Shown: positions 1 through 9,136, numbered from the stretch's first letter. The stretch: 64,000 bases of DNA from Microbulbifer pacificus (GCF_033723955.1 NZ_CP137555.1:558001-622000); one strand, 5' to 3'. Numbers and translations are program-made. Notes: generated from the letters alone by a model not told the origin.

Positions 1-541
1 ACCACCAGTAAGGCGCGTGTAGTGCGTGTGCCTTGTGGCGGGCGAAATACTGGTGCCCATACCGCTCGACACTATGCCGCAACTGCTTTTCACGAAAAAT
101 CCGGATATGCCCGCCTTCCACCTGGTGATAGGCATCGGACAGTTTCCAGCAAACCCACTCGGGGAAATACGCAGGAACCGTCGCCGCAAAAATTCCTGCA
201 GGCTTCAGCACACGGGTAATTTCTGCCAGCACACCCTCATAATCTTCAATATGTTCGAGCACTTCGGAGCAGATCACTGCATCAAAAAAATTGTCCGCAA
301 ACGGCAGCTGCAGCGCATCACTCACGCTAAACAGCAGGCGACCGGATGACTGATTGCCGGCGATAAATGGCTCCGCACGTGCACAAGCGGTGGCTATATC
401 CCGCTGACTCAGATCCACTGCGAAAATATCCACGGCATCAGTGAGCATAAGATGAATGGCGTGGCGTCCTTCGCCACAGCCGAGGTCGAGAACCCGCTGT
501 CCAGGCCTGAGGCTCAACAAATCAGGATTGACGGTAATCAT
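1..541 (-). CDS. Class I SAM-dependent methyltransferase, C-terminus beyond the left edge
   Basis: The frame is open from an ATG at 541 to the window edge, so about 180 codons are visible and the stop lies outside. The product has a textbook SAM-binding motif I near residues 17-25 (VLDLGCGEG), an acidic strand-2 end (VDLSQRD), and the motif region SEVLEHIEDYEG followed by ITRVLKPAG, as in UbiE/Methyltransf_11 proteins. The ATG overlaps the stop of the upstream glycosyltransferase by one base (TGATG), so translation is probably coupled. That pairing suggests modification of a polysaccharide or sugar acceptor, but the substrate cannot be read from the sequence. Confidence 0.85.
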   Translation of the reverse strand, partial: MITVNPDLLSLRPGQRVLDLGCGEGRHAIHLMLTDAVDIFAVDLSQRDIATACARAEPFIAGNQSSGRLLFSVSDALQLPFADNFFDAVICSEVLEHIEDYEGVLAEITRVLKPAGIFAATVPAYFPEWVCWKLSDAYHQVEGGHIRIFREKQLRHSVERYGHQYFARHKAHALHAPYWW

Positions 542-1947
542 CAGGCCGCCTCCCCCCGATTGCCGACGCCACTGGGAAAAGCAGTGCGGGAAATCCGCGA
601 GCTGCCAGGATTTTTTTGAGCCTGTAGGTCTTCGCCATTGCCCGCGACGTCAGTATTCATTCCAGGCTCTGCGGAAATTCCGATGATTGCCCGGTAAAAC
701 GACACCAGGTGTTTAGCGGCCACCTGCCAGGAAAACTGCTGTTCAATTCTTCTGCGCCCAGCCGCACCCATTTCTGCACGCAGCGACGGATCTGACAACA
801 GGCGCTCTATGGCGCGGGCGAGCGCACCGCTGTCTCCCGCGGGCACCACGATACCCGCATCGCCCACCACTTCCGGCAGCGCCCCGCCGTCACTGGAAAT
901 CACCGGCACACCACAGGCCATGGCCTCTCCCGCAGGCAGGCCGAATCCTTCGTACAACGAGGGACAAACCACCATCCCGGACGACGCGTAGTGCTCGACC
1001 AATTCCTGATTGGAAATGCCGGAGACAAAGCGCACACAGTCGTGCAGTTTCAGTTCTTGTAACAGTTTTTCAGTGGCACCGCCCTTTTTCAGCTTGCCAA
1101 CCACCAACAAGGTTAGTTGCGGGTATCGACCGCGCAGCAGTGCCACCGCCTGCAACAGAAAGCGCAAGCCCTTGAGCGGCTGATCCGCGGAAGCCGTTGT
1201 CATGATCTGGAAAGGGTTGGCCACAACCTGAGGTTGGGGGGCAAAAATGTCCGTATCGATACCGTTGTAAATCAGCTTCAATTGCGACGGCGCAACGCCA
1301 AATTGCTCGACGATATCGTCAAAGGATTGTTTCGAAACAGTGACGATATGCTTCAGGCGTCGGGACACCTTGATCTGCATATTCAGAAAACTGTGCCAAC
1401 GGCGAACCAGCAGCCGATAGAACCAGTCCGGCGCTGCATCCAAAGCCAGCTGACGATCGCGGGTAATCGGATGATGAATGGTTGCAACTACTGGAATCCC
1501 TGTTTTTTCAATGTCCAGCAGTCCGTAACACAGCGATTGGTTATCGTGCACCACGTCATAGTGATTCCCGTGATGGCGCAGATAACGGGCGACTCTGCGC
1601 CCGAAGGTATACGGTTCGGCGAATGCGCCGGTCAACTTGCCAAACCACTCGTAAAAATCTGCCCAACTGAGTAAATGCCGGGGCTTTAGTGCACGGGTTG
1701 GATTTTCGTGTTCGTACAGATTGAGCCCTGGCATCTTGATCAGACGCACGCGGGGATCAAGTTCGGGATAGGGCTGACCGGAAATGACATCGACCTTGTG
1801 ACCGGCATCCACCAGAGCCTTGCTAAGGTAGTGGAGATATATTCCCTGGCCACCACAGTGGGGATGGCTGCGATAGCCGAGTAAACAGATATTCAGTGGC
1901 CGGTTACTGGCCGTCGGACCGTCTGTACGAGTTCCCAAGGCGGTCAT
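541..1947 (-). CDS. Glycosyltransferase family 4 (GT-B fold)
   Basis: About 468 residues. The N-terminal Rossmann half holds the glycine-rich GGQGIYLHYLSKAL segment that binds the nucleotide end. The C-terminal half has the GT4 signature YEGFGLPAGEAMACGVPVI with the expected EX7E arrangement, preceded by SLYEG. These enzymes move a sugar from an NDP- or GDP-sugar to a glycan or lipid at the inner face of the membrane. I chose the ATG at 1947 because GGGGA lies just upstream; an upstream ATG at 1983 in the same frame has a poorer site. It is followed directly by the overlapping methyltransferase. Acceptor and linkage are unknown. Confidence 0.88.
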   Translation of the reverse strand: MTALGTRTDGPTASNRPLNICLLGYRSHPHCGGQGIYLHYLSKALVDAGHKVDVISGQPYPELDPRVRLIKMPGLNLYEHENPTRALKPRHLLSWADFYEWFGKLTGAFAEPYTFGRRVARYLRHHGNHYDVVHDNQSLCYGLLDIEKTGIPVVATIHHPITRDRQLALDAAPDWFYRLLVRRWHSFLNMQIKVSRRLKHIVTVSKQSFDDIVEQFGVAPSQLKLIYNGIDTDIFAPQPQVVANPFQIMTTASADQPLKGLRFLLQAVALLRGRYPQLTLLVVGKLKKGGATEKLLQELKLHDCVRFVSGISNQELVEHYASSGMVVCPSLYEGFGLPAGEAMACGVPVISSDGGALPEVVGDAGIVVPAGDSGALARAIERLLSDPSLRAEMGAAGRRRIEQQFSWQVAAKHLVSFYRAIIGISAEPGMNTDVAGNGEDLQAQKNPGSSRISRTAFPSGVGNRGEAA

Positions 1948-2113
1948 AGATTCCCCAGATTTATTGTTTTGGCGGACGCACAAAAAACAGGCGTCTGAAG
2001 AAGCGAAGAATACACCGGCAAGGAAGTGACTGCCAGACCGAATCCGTCCACACCAGAGGCGAGACCAATCAGTCTAAAGAATTGCAGATTCCGCGATCAA
2101 TACTCGAAACACA

Positions 2114-2139
2114 AACACCCCGGGACCCATGTCCCGGGG
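2114..2139 (-). terminator. Hairpin terminator candidate after the OmpW-type gene
   Basis: A 9-bp GC-rich perfect stem (2118-2126 with 2131-2139, loop CCAT) lies 28 bases beyond the porin stop. On the minus strand it is followed by the T-rich run TGTTTGTGTTT, so it fits a rho-independent terminator with an imperfect U tract. Confidence 0.6.
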
Positions 2140-2166
2140 CAAAAAGTCTGGAGCATTCGTCAACGA

Positions 2167-2976
2167 TCAGAAGCTGAACTTGTAGCCAACACCCAAATTA
2201 AAGATCCAGGAGTCGTACTCCATATCTTCATTTACGCGAACACTGACCCCATCCCCATTCACCGGCTCGAATGCGTCAAAACCGATTTCCACGCGGGGAT
2301 CAGCATCGATGTACTTGGCGGATGCATTGAACAACCAATTGGCATTGCGGCCAAATTCTATATCCACACCAACTTGAGCTGCCCAGCTAAATGAGCTGCC
2401 GAAATTCACTAGACCGCCGGGGTCTCTGACCACCTCACCATCTGGCCCAACAAACGAAAGGTCAACCGTTCTCAGGTAATCCTGATCTATATCGGTGTAG
2501 TTAACGCCAATACCGACATATGGCTGCACCCAGGATTCAACACACACCGGATACCAGTTCACAAACAGCGTGGAGACATTGGTATCGAAGCTGCCAATAC
2601 TGCCTGCCGCAGACCACTGGCCATAGTCTGGAGCAGAAATGCTGGTGACCACATTGGTATCGAGGTCCGCCCCATCCATATACCCAAGTTCAACGGCCCA
2701 GTGATCAGCCACAAACAAGGTGCCGTTGATAAACCAGGTTGTGTCATCGTCGAGGTCCAGGAAAGTGTCGACGGTGACCGGAATCAAGGGAGCATCAGGA
2801 TCAATCGGATCCTCTACAAAAAACGTGTCACCCCTGCTAAGCGCATCGTCAGTAAGATCCATATAGGCAGCGCCGACACGGACGATAAAATCTCCGCCTT
2901 TGAAATCGGCAAGCGCAGGTGTCGCCGCACTCGCGGCGGCAATCGCCAGTGGTACAAGAAGGGACTTGGTTCGCAT
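2167..2976 (-). CDS. ompW: OmpW-family outer membrane beta-barrel protein
   Basis: A 269-residue protein with a Sec signal peptide (residues 1 to about 23, ending ATPALA), then alternating amphipathic strands and a C-terminal aromatic residue (VGYKFSF), the usual BAM recognition end. The early segment GGDFIVRVGAAYMDL and the late segment SWIFNLGVGYKFSF are typical of OmpW, an eight-stranded barrel that forms a small hydrophobic channel. It is somewhat longer than E. coli OmpW (about 212 residues) because of longer acidic loops (for example the DPIDPDAPLIP stretch). A strong AAGGAG ribosome site precedes the ATG at 2976. It appears to be a single-gene unit. Confidence 0.82.
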   Translation of the reverse strand: MRTKSLLVPLAIAAASAATPALADFKGGDFIVRVGAAYMDLTDDALSRGDTFFVEDPIDPDAPLIPVTVDTFLDLDDDTTWFINGTLFVADHWAVELGYMDGADLDTNVVTSISAPDYGQWSAAGSIGSFDTNVSTLFVNWYPVCVESWVQPYVGIGVNYTDIDQDYLRTVDLSFVGPDGEVVRDPGGLVNFGSSFSWAAQVGVDIEFGRNANWLFNASAKYIDADPRVEIGFDAFEPVNGDGVSVRVNEDMEYDSWIFNLGVGYKFSF

Positions 2977-3058
2977 GGGTAACTCCTTTTAACTCTGAAA
3001 TGCTCCATGGCCGCCGGGGCCATTGCACAAAAAATGACCCGCGCGTACGGTTAGTTTC

Positions 3059-3089
3059 AGTATAGGTGGAGTTTTCGAGAAAACCGCAA
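3059..3089 (-). promoter_or_regulatory. Candidate sigma70 promoter for the ompW-like gene
   Basis: On the minus strand TTGCGG (3089-3084) is followed after 19 bases by TATACT (3064-3059), about 85 bases upstream of the start codon. The -10 is close to consensus but the spacer is long, so this is only a candidate. Confidence 0.35.
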
Positions 3090-3147
3090 GTACTGCCTAA
3101 GCATTAGCTGACATATGGGAAGAAATTTCTGCAAGATCGTATTCATC

Positions 3148-3174
3148 AAAAAAAATGCCCGCCATAAGGCGGGC
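3148..3174 (-). terminator. Rho-independent terminator of the polyamine operon
   Basis: A perfect 7-bp GCCCGCC/GGCGGGC stem (3157-3163 with 3168-3174), loop ATAA, is followed on the minus strand by A and then eight T residues. It lies about 170 bases past the puuA-like stop. Confidence 0.85.
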
Positions 3175-3344
3175 CAGTTTTCTCGAACACACTTTCAGGA
3201 GGAGAGTTTGCGACGCGCTGTGTACGCGTGTGCACAGCCGCCTCTCATTAGGTATAGCAGAGCAATTTCCACTGCCTACCCCCCTGTCATCAAAGCCGTT
3301 GATTACTGGTCGCAATCCACGCCTGAAAATTCACGGTCAGCACG

Positions 3345-4733
3345 TCAGACGCGCTGCAGGTAGCTCTCGTATTCCACGTCCGTTACCCTGGCTGCGATTT
3401 CATGTAGCTCCTGGCGTTTCAACATCACAAACAGATCGACGAATTCAGGATCGAAATATTCCTTCCAAAGCTTGCTTTCTTCGAACTGGTCGATCGCATC
3501 ACTCCAGGTGTTCACCAATTGATGTTCGCTTTCAAGTTGATAGGCATCGCCTTCAACCGGCTCCGGCGGTTGCAGGCGATTTTCCAGACCATGGCATACG
3601 CCGGCCAGGATAGCCGCCAGTACCAGATAGGGGTTCACATCGGCACCGGCAATGCGGTGCTCGATACGCCGGGCATGGCAGTCGCCGGCGGGAATGCGGA
3701 AGGTTACGGTGCGGTTGTCATAACCCCAGCACAGGTTCAGCGGCGCGTAAGTGCTCTCCTGGAAACGCCGGTAGGAATTGCTGTGGGGCGCGAAAATCGC
3801 CATGGAATCATTGGCCGTCGCCATCATGCCGGCGACCGCCTGTCGCAGCAGGTCGGTACCCTCTTCGCTGCCATCGTCAAACACGTTATTGCCGTCCTTG
3901 TCTTCCAGACTCAGATGCACGTGCATGCCATTACCGGAGAGATCTCCAAACAGCTTGGCCATGGTGCTGACACGCAGGCCGTGACTGCGGGCCACACCCT
4001 TCAACAGCCGTTTGAACAGCAGGGTCTGATCCGCCACTTTTACTGGATCATTACAGTGCAGCAGGTTGATTTCAAACTGGCCGGGAGAATACTCGGAAAT
4101 GATCGAATCAGCGGGGATATCCTGGGCTTCACAGGCAGCGCGCACGTCGGCAAAAAAATGCCGCTGGGAATCGAGTTCAGACAGGTCGTAAACATCGGTG
4201 GATGGAACAAGGTCGGAGTCATTGTCACTGACCGGCCGGGGATGCCCCAATTCATCGGCTCCTTCCTGCAGGAGGTAGAACTCAAGCTCGGTGGCACATA
4301 CTGCCTTATAGCCGAGACGCTCTAGTCGCGCGACAACCTTCTGCAGCTGAGAACGGGGATCGGCGAACAATACGGTGCCATCCGCTTCGAACAGCTGCAT
4401 ATGCAATTGTGCAGTCTGCTCCCTATGCCAGGGCGCCATATGGATGGACGACACCGGCATGCAGATGCCATCGCTGTCGCCACTGGCAAAGACCAGCGGA
4501 TTGTCTTCTATGTCGCGACCCCAAATATCCAGGCTAACGGCACTGCGCGGCATCTGCAGTCCGCCGCCGAGTAATTTGTGTGCAGAATCCGAAGGCAGCC
4601 ATTTGCCCCGGGGTACACCATTGATATCGAAAACGAAGCCCTCAATCCATTTCAGTTTCGGGTGCGCGTCAAGAAAAGCTTCAGACGCTGCAAGCAATTC
4701 CTCGGACGGCTCATATTTTTCTTGTGCTGCCAT
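3345..4733 (-). CDS. puuA: Glutamine-synthetase-family gamma-glutamylputrescine synthetase
   Basis: About 462 residues, the usual length of the PuuA/GlnA3 branch. Glutamine-synthetase marks are ATELEFYLL (metal-binding Glu residues), the GNGMHVHLSL segment (ammonia/glutamate-site His) and FRIPAGDCHARRIEHR near the end. This family uses ATP to join glutamate to putrescine or related amines in the cytoplasm, the first step of the gamma-glutamylated putrescine route. The neighbouring class III aminotransferase, 77 bases upstream in the same direction, supports a polyamine role. The start is taken as the ATG at 4733; an in-frame TTG two codons earlier is less likely. Substrate choice among amines is inferred. 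Confidence 0.82.
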   Translation of the reverse strand: MAAQEKYEPSEELLAASEAFLDAHPKLKWIEGFVFDINGVPRGKWLPSDSAHKLLGGGLQMPRSAVSLDIWGRDIEDNPLVFASGDSDGICMPVSSIHMAPWHREQTAQLHMQLFEADGTVLFADPRSQLQKVVARLERLGYKAVCATELEFYLLQEGADELGHPRPVSDNDSDLVPSTDVYDLSELDSQRHFFADVRAACEAQDIPADSIISEYSPGQFEINLLHCNDPVKVADQTLLFKRLLKGVARSHGLRVSTMAKLFGDLSGNGMHVHLSLEDKDGNNVFDDGSEEGTDLLRQAVAGMMATANDSMAIFAPHSNSYRRFQESTYAPLNLCWGYDNRTVTFRIPAGDCHARRIEHRIAGADVNPYLVLAAILAGVCHGLENRLQPPEPVEGDAYQLESEHQLVNTWSDAIDQFEESKLWKEYFDPEFVDLFVMLKRQELHEIAARVTDVEYESYLQRV

Positions 4734-4810
4734 AACCAATTCACTTCTGGGGGGTATTTTTTCCCCCGCCCGCGCGAAACATCACACGAGCGGGTTCCTT
4801 GAGACGCAGT

Positions 4811-6160
4811 TTACGCCATAGCCATGGCAGTATCATCCAGCGCACGACGAGCCTTTTCGACCAGCTCGTCGATCTGCCCGGTGGTTAGGATCAGCGGAGG
4901 AGCAATGATCATGGTGTCGCCGGTGGCGCGCATTACCAGACCGTTCTTGATACTCATATTGCGGCATACGGCACCCGCGGTGCACTTGTCATCAAAGCGC
5001 GCGCGGCTGGACTTGTCTTTAACCAGTTCCAGAGCGCCGACGAGGCCCAGTGAACGCGCCTCTCCAACAATAGGGTGGTCCGCCAGCTCCGCCCAGCGCT
5101 TGGCCAGATACGGCGCGGTGTTGTCGCGTACGTTTTCGATGATTTTTTCTTCCCGCAGGATGTTGAGCGTAGCCAGTCCCGCCATACAGGCGGCCGGGTG
5201 TGCGGAATAGGTATAACCGTGGGTGAACTCACCGCCCTTGGACTTGATCACATCGGCCACCCGGTCACTCACCATGGTACCGCCGAGCGGGAAGTAGCCA
5301 TTGGTCACCGCCTTGGCAAAGGTCATCAGGTCCGGTTTCACACCGTAGTAGTCTGAACCAAACCACTCCCCGGTACGGCCAAAACCAAAGATCACCTCGT
5401 CCATCACCAGCAGGATGTCGTACTGATCCAGTACCTTTTTCACTTCCGGCCAGTAGGTTTCCGGCGGGATGATCACGCCACCGGCGCCCTGGATCGGCTC
5501 GGCGATAAAGGCCGCCACCTTGTCCGGCCCAAGCTCCTGGATTTTCTCGTCCAGACAGCGGGCGGCATAAATACCGAACTCTTCCGGGGACATGTCGCCG
5601 CCCTCACCGAACCAGTAGGGCTGCTGGATATGCTCGATATAGTCCAGGCTCTGGAACTGTTTATGCATTCCACTCATGCCGCCAAGGCTGGCGCCACCAA
5701 TGGTAGAACCGTGGTAGGCGTTATTGCGCGAGATGATGATGCGTTTTTCCGGCAGGTCTTTCAGATCCCAGTAGCGGCGGATAATGCGCAGGTTGGTGTC
5801 ATTGGCCTCGCTACCGGAGCCAGTGAAAAACACGTTATTCATGTGCGCGGGCGTCACTTCCGCGAGCAGGTCCGCAAGCTCGATGGACGGCACCGTGGTG
5901 CACTGGAAAAAGCTGTTATAAAACGGCAGCCGGTTCAGCTGCTCGTAAATGGCCTCGCTAATCTCCCGGCGACTGTAGCCGAGGTTGCAGCACCACAGAC
6001 CGGACATACCGTCGAGCATTTTGTGACCGTCGATATCGGTGATGTAGACACCTTCAGCACTGGTAATCAGACGGGTGCCCTGTTGGCCCAGGTCGTGAAA
6101 ATCGGTGAAGGGATGCAGCAGGTGCTCGCGGTCATGCTGTTGTAGTTGGCTCTTGTTCAT
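4811..6160 (-). CDS. spuC: Class III aminotransferase, putrescine/polyamine:pyruvate type
   Basis: About 449 residues. The PLP-fold signatures are clear: GSGSEANDTNLRIIRRY for the phosphate-binding region, DEVIFGFGRTGEWF with the PLP-ring Asp, and FAKAVTNGYFPLGG containing the Schiff-base Lys. SpuC-type enzymes transfer the terminal amine of putrescine or spermidine to pyruvate in the cytoplasm. I chose the ATG at 6160 because AGGAGTGA precedes it; a start eight codons upstream lacks a site. It is followed 77 bases later by the puuA-like gene, so the two are probably co-transcribed. A 14-bp palindrome lies about 60 bases upstream. The exact amine donor is inferred. Confidence 0.8.
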   Translation of the reverse strand: MNKSQLQQHDREHLLHPFTDFHDLGQQGTRLITSAEGVYITDIDGHKMLDGMSGLWCCNLGYSRREISEAIYEQLNRLPFYNSFFQCTTVPSIELADLLAEVTPAHMNNVFFTGSGSEANDTNLRIIRRYWDLKDLPEKRIIISRNNAYHGSTIGGASLGGMSGMHKQFQSLDYIEHIQQPYWFGEGGDMSPEEFGIYAARCLDEKIQELGPDKVAAFIAEPIQGAGGVIIPPETYWPEVKKVLDQYDILLVMDEVIFGFGRTGEWFGSDYYGVKPDLMTFAKAVTNGYFPLGGTMVSDRVADVIKSKGGEFTHGYTYSAHPAACMAGLATLNILREEKIIENVRDNTAPYLAKRWAELADHPIVGEARSLGLVGALELVKDKSSRARFDDKCTAGAVCRNMSIKNGLVMRATGDTMIIAPPLILTTGQIDELVEKARRALDDTAMAMA

Positions 6161-6454
6161 GAACTCACTCCTGTTTCCTACCATGCGCCTGCAATCTGGA
6201 TAACGGCGGGCGCCCTAAAATGTGATCACATTCTAGAGTGACCCGACATGAGAGTGCAACCACCTCCCGCAGAGTGCTCCTATTACTCCACCACGGACTT
6301 GCGACCGGCATAACTGAATTCGCAAGTTTCCGGCCACGGGCAGCCAGCCTACCCCGGCCAAACGTCCAGAAACAATATAGTCAGCGGTACCGCCATCACC
6401 GCCCGAGCGCGGTGATGGGAAATTTCAGCAAGGTATGCAGAGAGGGACTTCGGA
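6161..6454. other. Intergenic region upstream of the polyamine pair
   Basis: 294 bases with no gene. It contains the palindrome at 6219-6232 and a 10-bp hairpin (6393-6402 with 6409-6418) without a T tract on either side. The hairpin might end or process the transcript of the upstream GntR unit. Confidence 0.6.
6219..6232. promoter_or_regulatory. Perfect 14-bp palindrome, candidate operator
   Basis: AATGTGATCACATT is an exact palindrome 59 bases upstream of the aminotransferase start. Its place suggests an operator for the FCD-type GntR regulator encoded 0.5 kb upstream. The TGTGA/TCACA halves also look like CRP/Vfr half-sites, but without the usual 6-base spacer. Confidence 0.45.
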
Positions 6455-6763
6455 TCAGATTGCGCAGTCGACAGCATCCAGCAGCATATGGGTAATCAGG
6501 CCGATACCCAGCCAGCGCACCGGTTTCCAGGGCAGGAACATCATGGCGCCGTAAAACGAGATGGGGAACATTGTGTGCAGCGGGTGGAAATTGATACTGC
6601 AGCGACCCGGATCGTATACCGGGTTAGCCAGCAGGTGATCCAGGTCCACCAGGTTGGCGGTCAGCATAAACAATGCGGCTTTCTTCCACTCGCTGCGGAA
6701 GAAAAACCAGGCAATTGCCACTGGAACAACGACATGTAAAACGATATGGAGGTAACTGAACAT
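6455..6763 (-). CDS. Small integral membrane protein, DUF6122 family
   Basis: About 102 residues and strongly hydrophobic, with perhaps three or four membrane segments (HIVLHVVVPVAIAWFFF near the start, a central LFMLTANLVDLDHLL, and two near the end). The pattern DLDHLLANPVYDP, then CSINFHPLH, then HMLLDAVDC matches the conserved His/Asp positions of the DUF6122 family. Its function is unknown; the conserved charged residues within the membrane hint at metal or substrate binding. Its ATG overlaps the stop of the GntR gene (TGATG), so the two are translationally coupled. Confidence 0.75.
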   Translation of the reverse strand: MFSYLHIVLHVVVPVAIAWFFFRSEWKKAALFMLTANLVDLDHLLANPVYDPGRCSINFHPLHTMFPISFYGAMMFLPWKPVRWLGIGLITHMLLDAVDCAI

Positions 6764-7434
6764 CAAATCGGCAACAACTCTTCTGCAGAAATAGAACCCA
6801 GGCCTTCTTCGATATCCTGGCGAATGGCGGTACGCACCCGCTGCTCATCTTTTTGTGCGATGGCTTCAATCAGATCCTGGTGGCGATCCGGCAACTCCTG
6901 TACACCGAAGCGTTGAAACACCAGGTGCTGGAGTGGCGCTGTCTGCAGCCACAGGCTTTCGATCAGCGACAGGATGATATGCGGGCGACCGAGGCGATAC
7001 AGGGTGAAGTGGAAGTCCAGGTTGCCGGTGACGTATTCCTGGATGTCATTTTTCTTCAGCGCCGCGGTGACCCGGTCATCCAGCGCCCGCAGGGTCGCAA
7101 GCTCCCCCTCTGTGACAAATGGCAGCGCCTGGGCCGCCGCCTGGCATTCCAGCGCCACGCGGGCCGCACAGATTTCATCCAGCCGTTCCCGGGTCATGCT
7201 GGGCACGGTAACCCGACGGGTATCGGAGAGCTCCAGTGCGCGTTCGGAGGTGAGGCGGCGCAGCGCCTCGCGCACCGGCATCGGGCTGCAGTTCAACTGC
7301 TCGGCCAGCCCGCGGATGGTGATGGCCTTGCCGGGCAGAAACTGGCCCCGCAGTAAGGCGTCGCGCACCTGGTAGTACACGCGCTCCTGGGTAGTACGAA
7401 AATCTTCCTGCGGCTCGATAAATTCGGCGTCCAT
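6763..7434 (-). CDS. GntR-family transcriptional regulator, FCD subfamily
   Basis: About 223 residues. The N-terminal winged helix (residues 15-80) has the GntR pattern LLRGQFLPGKAITIRGLAE and SPMPVREALRRL. The C-terminal all-helical FCD domain has the Asp and His residues expected for metal/effector binding (NLDFHFTLYRLG, and DRHQDLIEAI). FCD regulators usually repress nearby catabolic genes and sense a small carboxylate or amine-derived ligand. The start could be the ATG at 7434 or the GTG one codon earlier. It lies upstream of the polyamine pair and is coupled to the DUF6122 gene, so it may control the aminotransferase operator at 6219-6232; that link is inference. Confidence 0.85.
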   Translation of the reverse strand: MDAEFIEPQEDFRTTQERVYYQVRDALLRGQFLPGKAITIRGLAEQLNCSPMPVREALRRLTSERALELSDTRRVTVPSMTRERLDEICAARVALECQAAAQALPFVTEGELATLRALDDRVTAALKKNDIQEYVTGNLDFHFTLYRLGRPHIILSLIESLWLQTAPLQHLVFQRFGVQELPDRHQDLIEAIAQKDEQRVRTAIRQDIEEGLGSISAEELLPI

Positions 7435-7496
7435 CACTTGCGGTCCCGCGTCAAAGGATTCAGTTAAAGGAAACCCGCCAGGAAACGCTAGGCCGT

Positions 7497-8606
7497 TCAG
7501 GCGGACATCGCCAGCGCCAGCTTGTGCGGCGCCTGATCACCACCGACTTCGATGAGTTCGTCGGCAATGGCGCCAGTTTGCCACAATTCGTAGAAATCCT
7601 CCGCAACCTGTTTACCGGCCTCGGTCACCGCATTCCAGTAGCGCAGACGCTCCTCGGTGGTGAGCTTCACAAAGTCATCCCGATCCGGGATCTTGCCGTA
7701 AGGCAGCTTTGCCACCCAGGCGGGCGACGGCGCCACCAGAATGACATTTTGCATCGCACCGCCGCGCACCCAGCGCCAGCGGAAGCTTTTGTCGAACCAG
7801 CCGGGCACCATATAGGGGAAGAAATGCGGGTAAAGCACCAGCCCATCCGGATGCTCGAAACCCAGGTCGAAGTGGTAGTCGGTAATGCCGCCGTCGCGGT
7901 AATTGCCCGCCGGCGCTCCCGCCGGGGTGGGTACGCCGGCCATAACCAGCGGGATCGAACCGGAGGCCAGTACTGCCGGACAGACGTTTTCCGGATTCAG
8001 CGGTGTATTGACGGTGGACAGGTTGCGGAAAGTGATACTGGGGCTATCGCCCGTATGGAATACCACCCGATCCCAGAAGGCGCGCAGGCTGCGGCGACTG
8101 ACCGCATTGGCCAGCGCCGACGCCAGCAGCGCCGGAGCCAGCACGGCCTTCTTTTCGCTCGCCAGTGGCCCGCGCCCACGAACGGTGACGAAATGGCTGC
8201 GCCACACCGGGTTACTCGCCACCTCTTCGGCCCCGGCGCTGCCAAGAACGTCGAGCAGTATCCGCTCCCCGGCAGCGGTAATTTCTGCTGGTGTCGGACG
8301 CGCACTGTCATAGGTCTGGTTGATATACCCGTACTCCAGCGTTTCCAGCGCCGCCATGGGGTTGGAATTGGCGTAGCACATGTTGCGGAAGCTGCCGATG
8401 GACGAGCCGAGGGTCGCGATAGGTGCACTGCGATCGCGAAAAAATTCACCGATCAGCACCCGGTCCAGTTGACTGATCACCAGCCATTTGGGCCCGCCGG
8501 ACGCCCCTACCTGCGTAGAGATCATATCCGGGCGCAAGCCCTCTTCCCTGATCCGGCCAGCAGCATTACTGCCCGCCAGGATCACACAACTTCTCGCTTT
8601 ACTCAC
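7497..8606 (-). CDS. Patatin-like phospholipase family protein
   Basis: About 369 residues. It has the patatin layout: a glycine-rich oxyanion segment (GASGGPKWLV), a nucleophile elbow GSSIGS about 20 residues further on, and a later Asp-Gly pair (RDGGITDYHF) for the Ser-Asp dyad. Such proteins are cytoplasmic or membrane-associated acyl hydrolases; the lipid substrate is not known. The GTG at 8606 is preferred because AAGGGG sits at good distance upstream; the in-frame GTG at 8612 overlaps that site. The GntR gene follows 60 bases after its stop, and the glyoxalase-like gene precedes it by 45 bases, so they may share a transcript. Confidence 0.8.
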   Translation of the reverse strand: MSKARSCVILAGSNAAGRIREEGLRPDMISTQVGASGGPKWLVISQLDRVLIGEFFRDRSAPIATLGSSIGSFRNMCYANSNPMAALETLEYGYINQTYDSARPTPAEITAAGERILLDVLGSAGAEEVASNPVWRSHFVTVRGRGPLASEKKAVLAPALLASALANAVSRRSLRAFWDRVVFHTGDSPSITFRNLSTVNTPLNPENVCPAVLASGSIPLVMAGVPTPAGAPAGNYRDGGITDYHFDLGFEHPDGLVLYPHFFPYMVPGWFDKSFRWRWVRGGAMQNVILVAPSPAWVAKLPYGKIPDRDDFVKLTTEERLRYWNAVTEAGKQVAEDFYELWQTGAIADELIEVGGDQAPHKLALAMSA

Positions 8607-8651
8607 GCTCACCCCTTCAACTACGTATATCTGCTTGTCCGCCAGGCCTGA

Positions 8652-9092
8652 TTACCATTCCCCGGTATTTGGCATGGAGGCCCATGGCTCCTGCGGCCCG
8701 AGTGGTTCGCCTTTCTGCAACAACTCGATGGAAATATTGTCCGGCGAGCGCACAAAGGCCATGTAGCCATCCCGCGGTGGGCGATTGATGGTCACACCCA
8801 TGTCCATCAGGCGCTGGCAGGTTTCGTAGATATTGTCGACGCGATAGGCCAGGTGACCGAAGTTGCGTCCGCCGCTGTAGGTTTCCGGATCCCAGTTATA
8901 GGTCAGTTCCAGACAGGGGCGCTTGTCGCCATTGGCGGATTCGGCATCGCCCGGCGCGGCAAGAAATATCAGAGAAAAGCGGCCTTTCTCGTAATCATTG
9001 CGGCTAACCTCATACAGACCCAGCTTGTCGCAATAAAATTCCAGAGATTTTTCGAGATCGGTGACTCGCACCATTGTGTGCAAATATTCCAC
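8652..9092 (-). CDS. gloA: Glyoxalase I-like VOC-family protein
   Basis: 146 residues with the two beta-alpha-beta-beta-beta modules of lactoylglutathione lyase. Metal-ligand positions are present: His in EYLHTMVRV, Glu in CLELTYNWD, His in FGHLAYRV and Glu in SIELLQKG. GloA isomerises the hemithioacetal of methylglyoxal and glutathione to S-lactoylglutathione in the cytosol. Translation starts at a GTG at 9092 with a very strong AGGAGG seven bases upstream; this start aligns with the family N-terminus better than the ATG six codons later. It is divergent from the PLP-enzyme gene at 9179, with an inverted repeat between them. Confidence 0.83.
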   Translation of the reverse strand: MEYLHTMVRVTDLEKSLEFYCDKLGLYEVSRNDYEKGRFSLIFLAAPGDAESANGDKRPCLELTYNWDPETYSGGRNFGHLAYRVDNIYETCQRLMDMGVTINRPPRDGYMAFVRSPDNISIELLQKGEPLGPQEPWASMPNTGEW

Positions 9093-9136
9093 TGCAACGC
9101 CTCCTTTGTGGGATTACAATCCCGATACATCAACAA

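Larger units (their letters stand above)
2977..3344. other. Intergenic region between the ompW-like gene and the puuA-like gene
   Basis: 368 bases with no convincing gene. It holds a candidate ompW promoter next to 2977 and a strong minus-strand terminator for the puuA-like gene. Short open frames here (for example 3097-3315 on the minus strand) have no ribosome site and no recognisable protein character. Confidence 0.7.

Noticed and set aside
3097..3315. 72-codon minus-strand frame between ompW and puuA
   Set aside because: It crosses the clear terminator at 3148-3174 and has no ribosome site.
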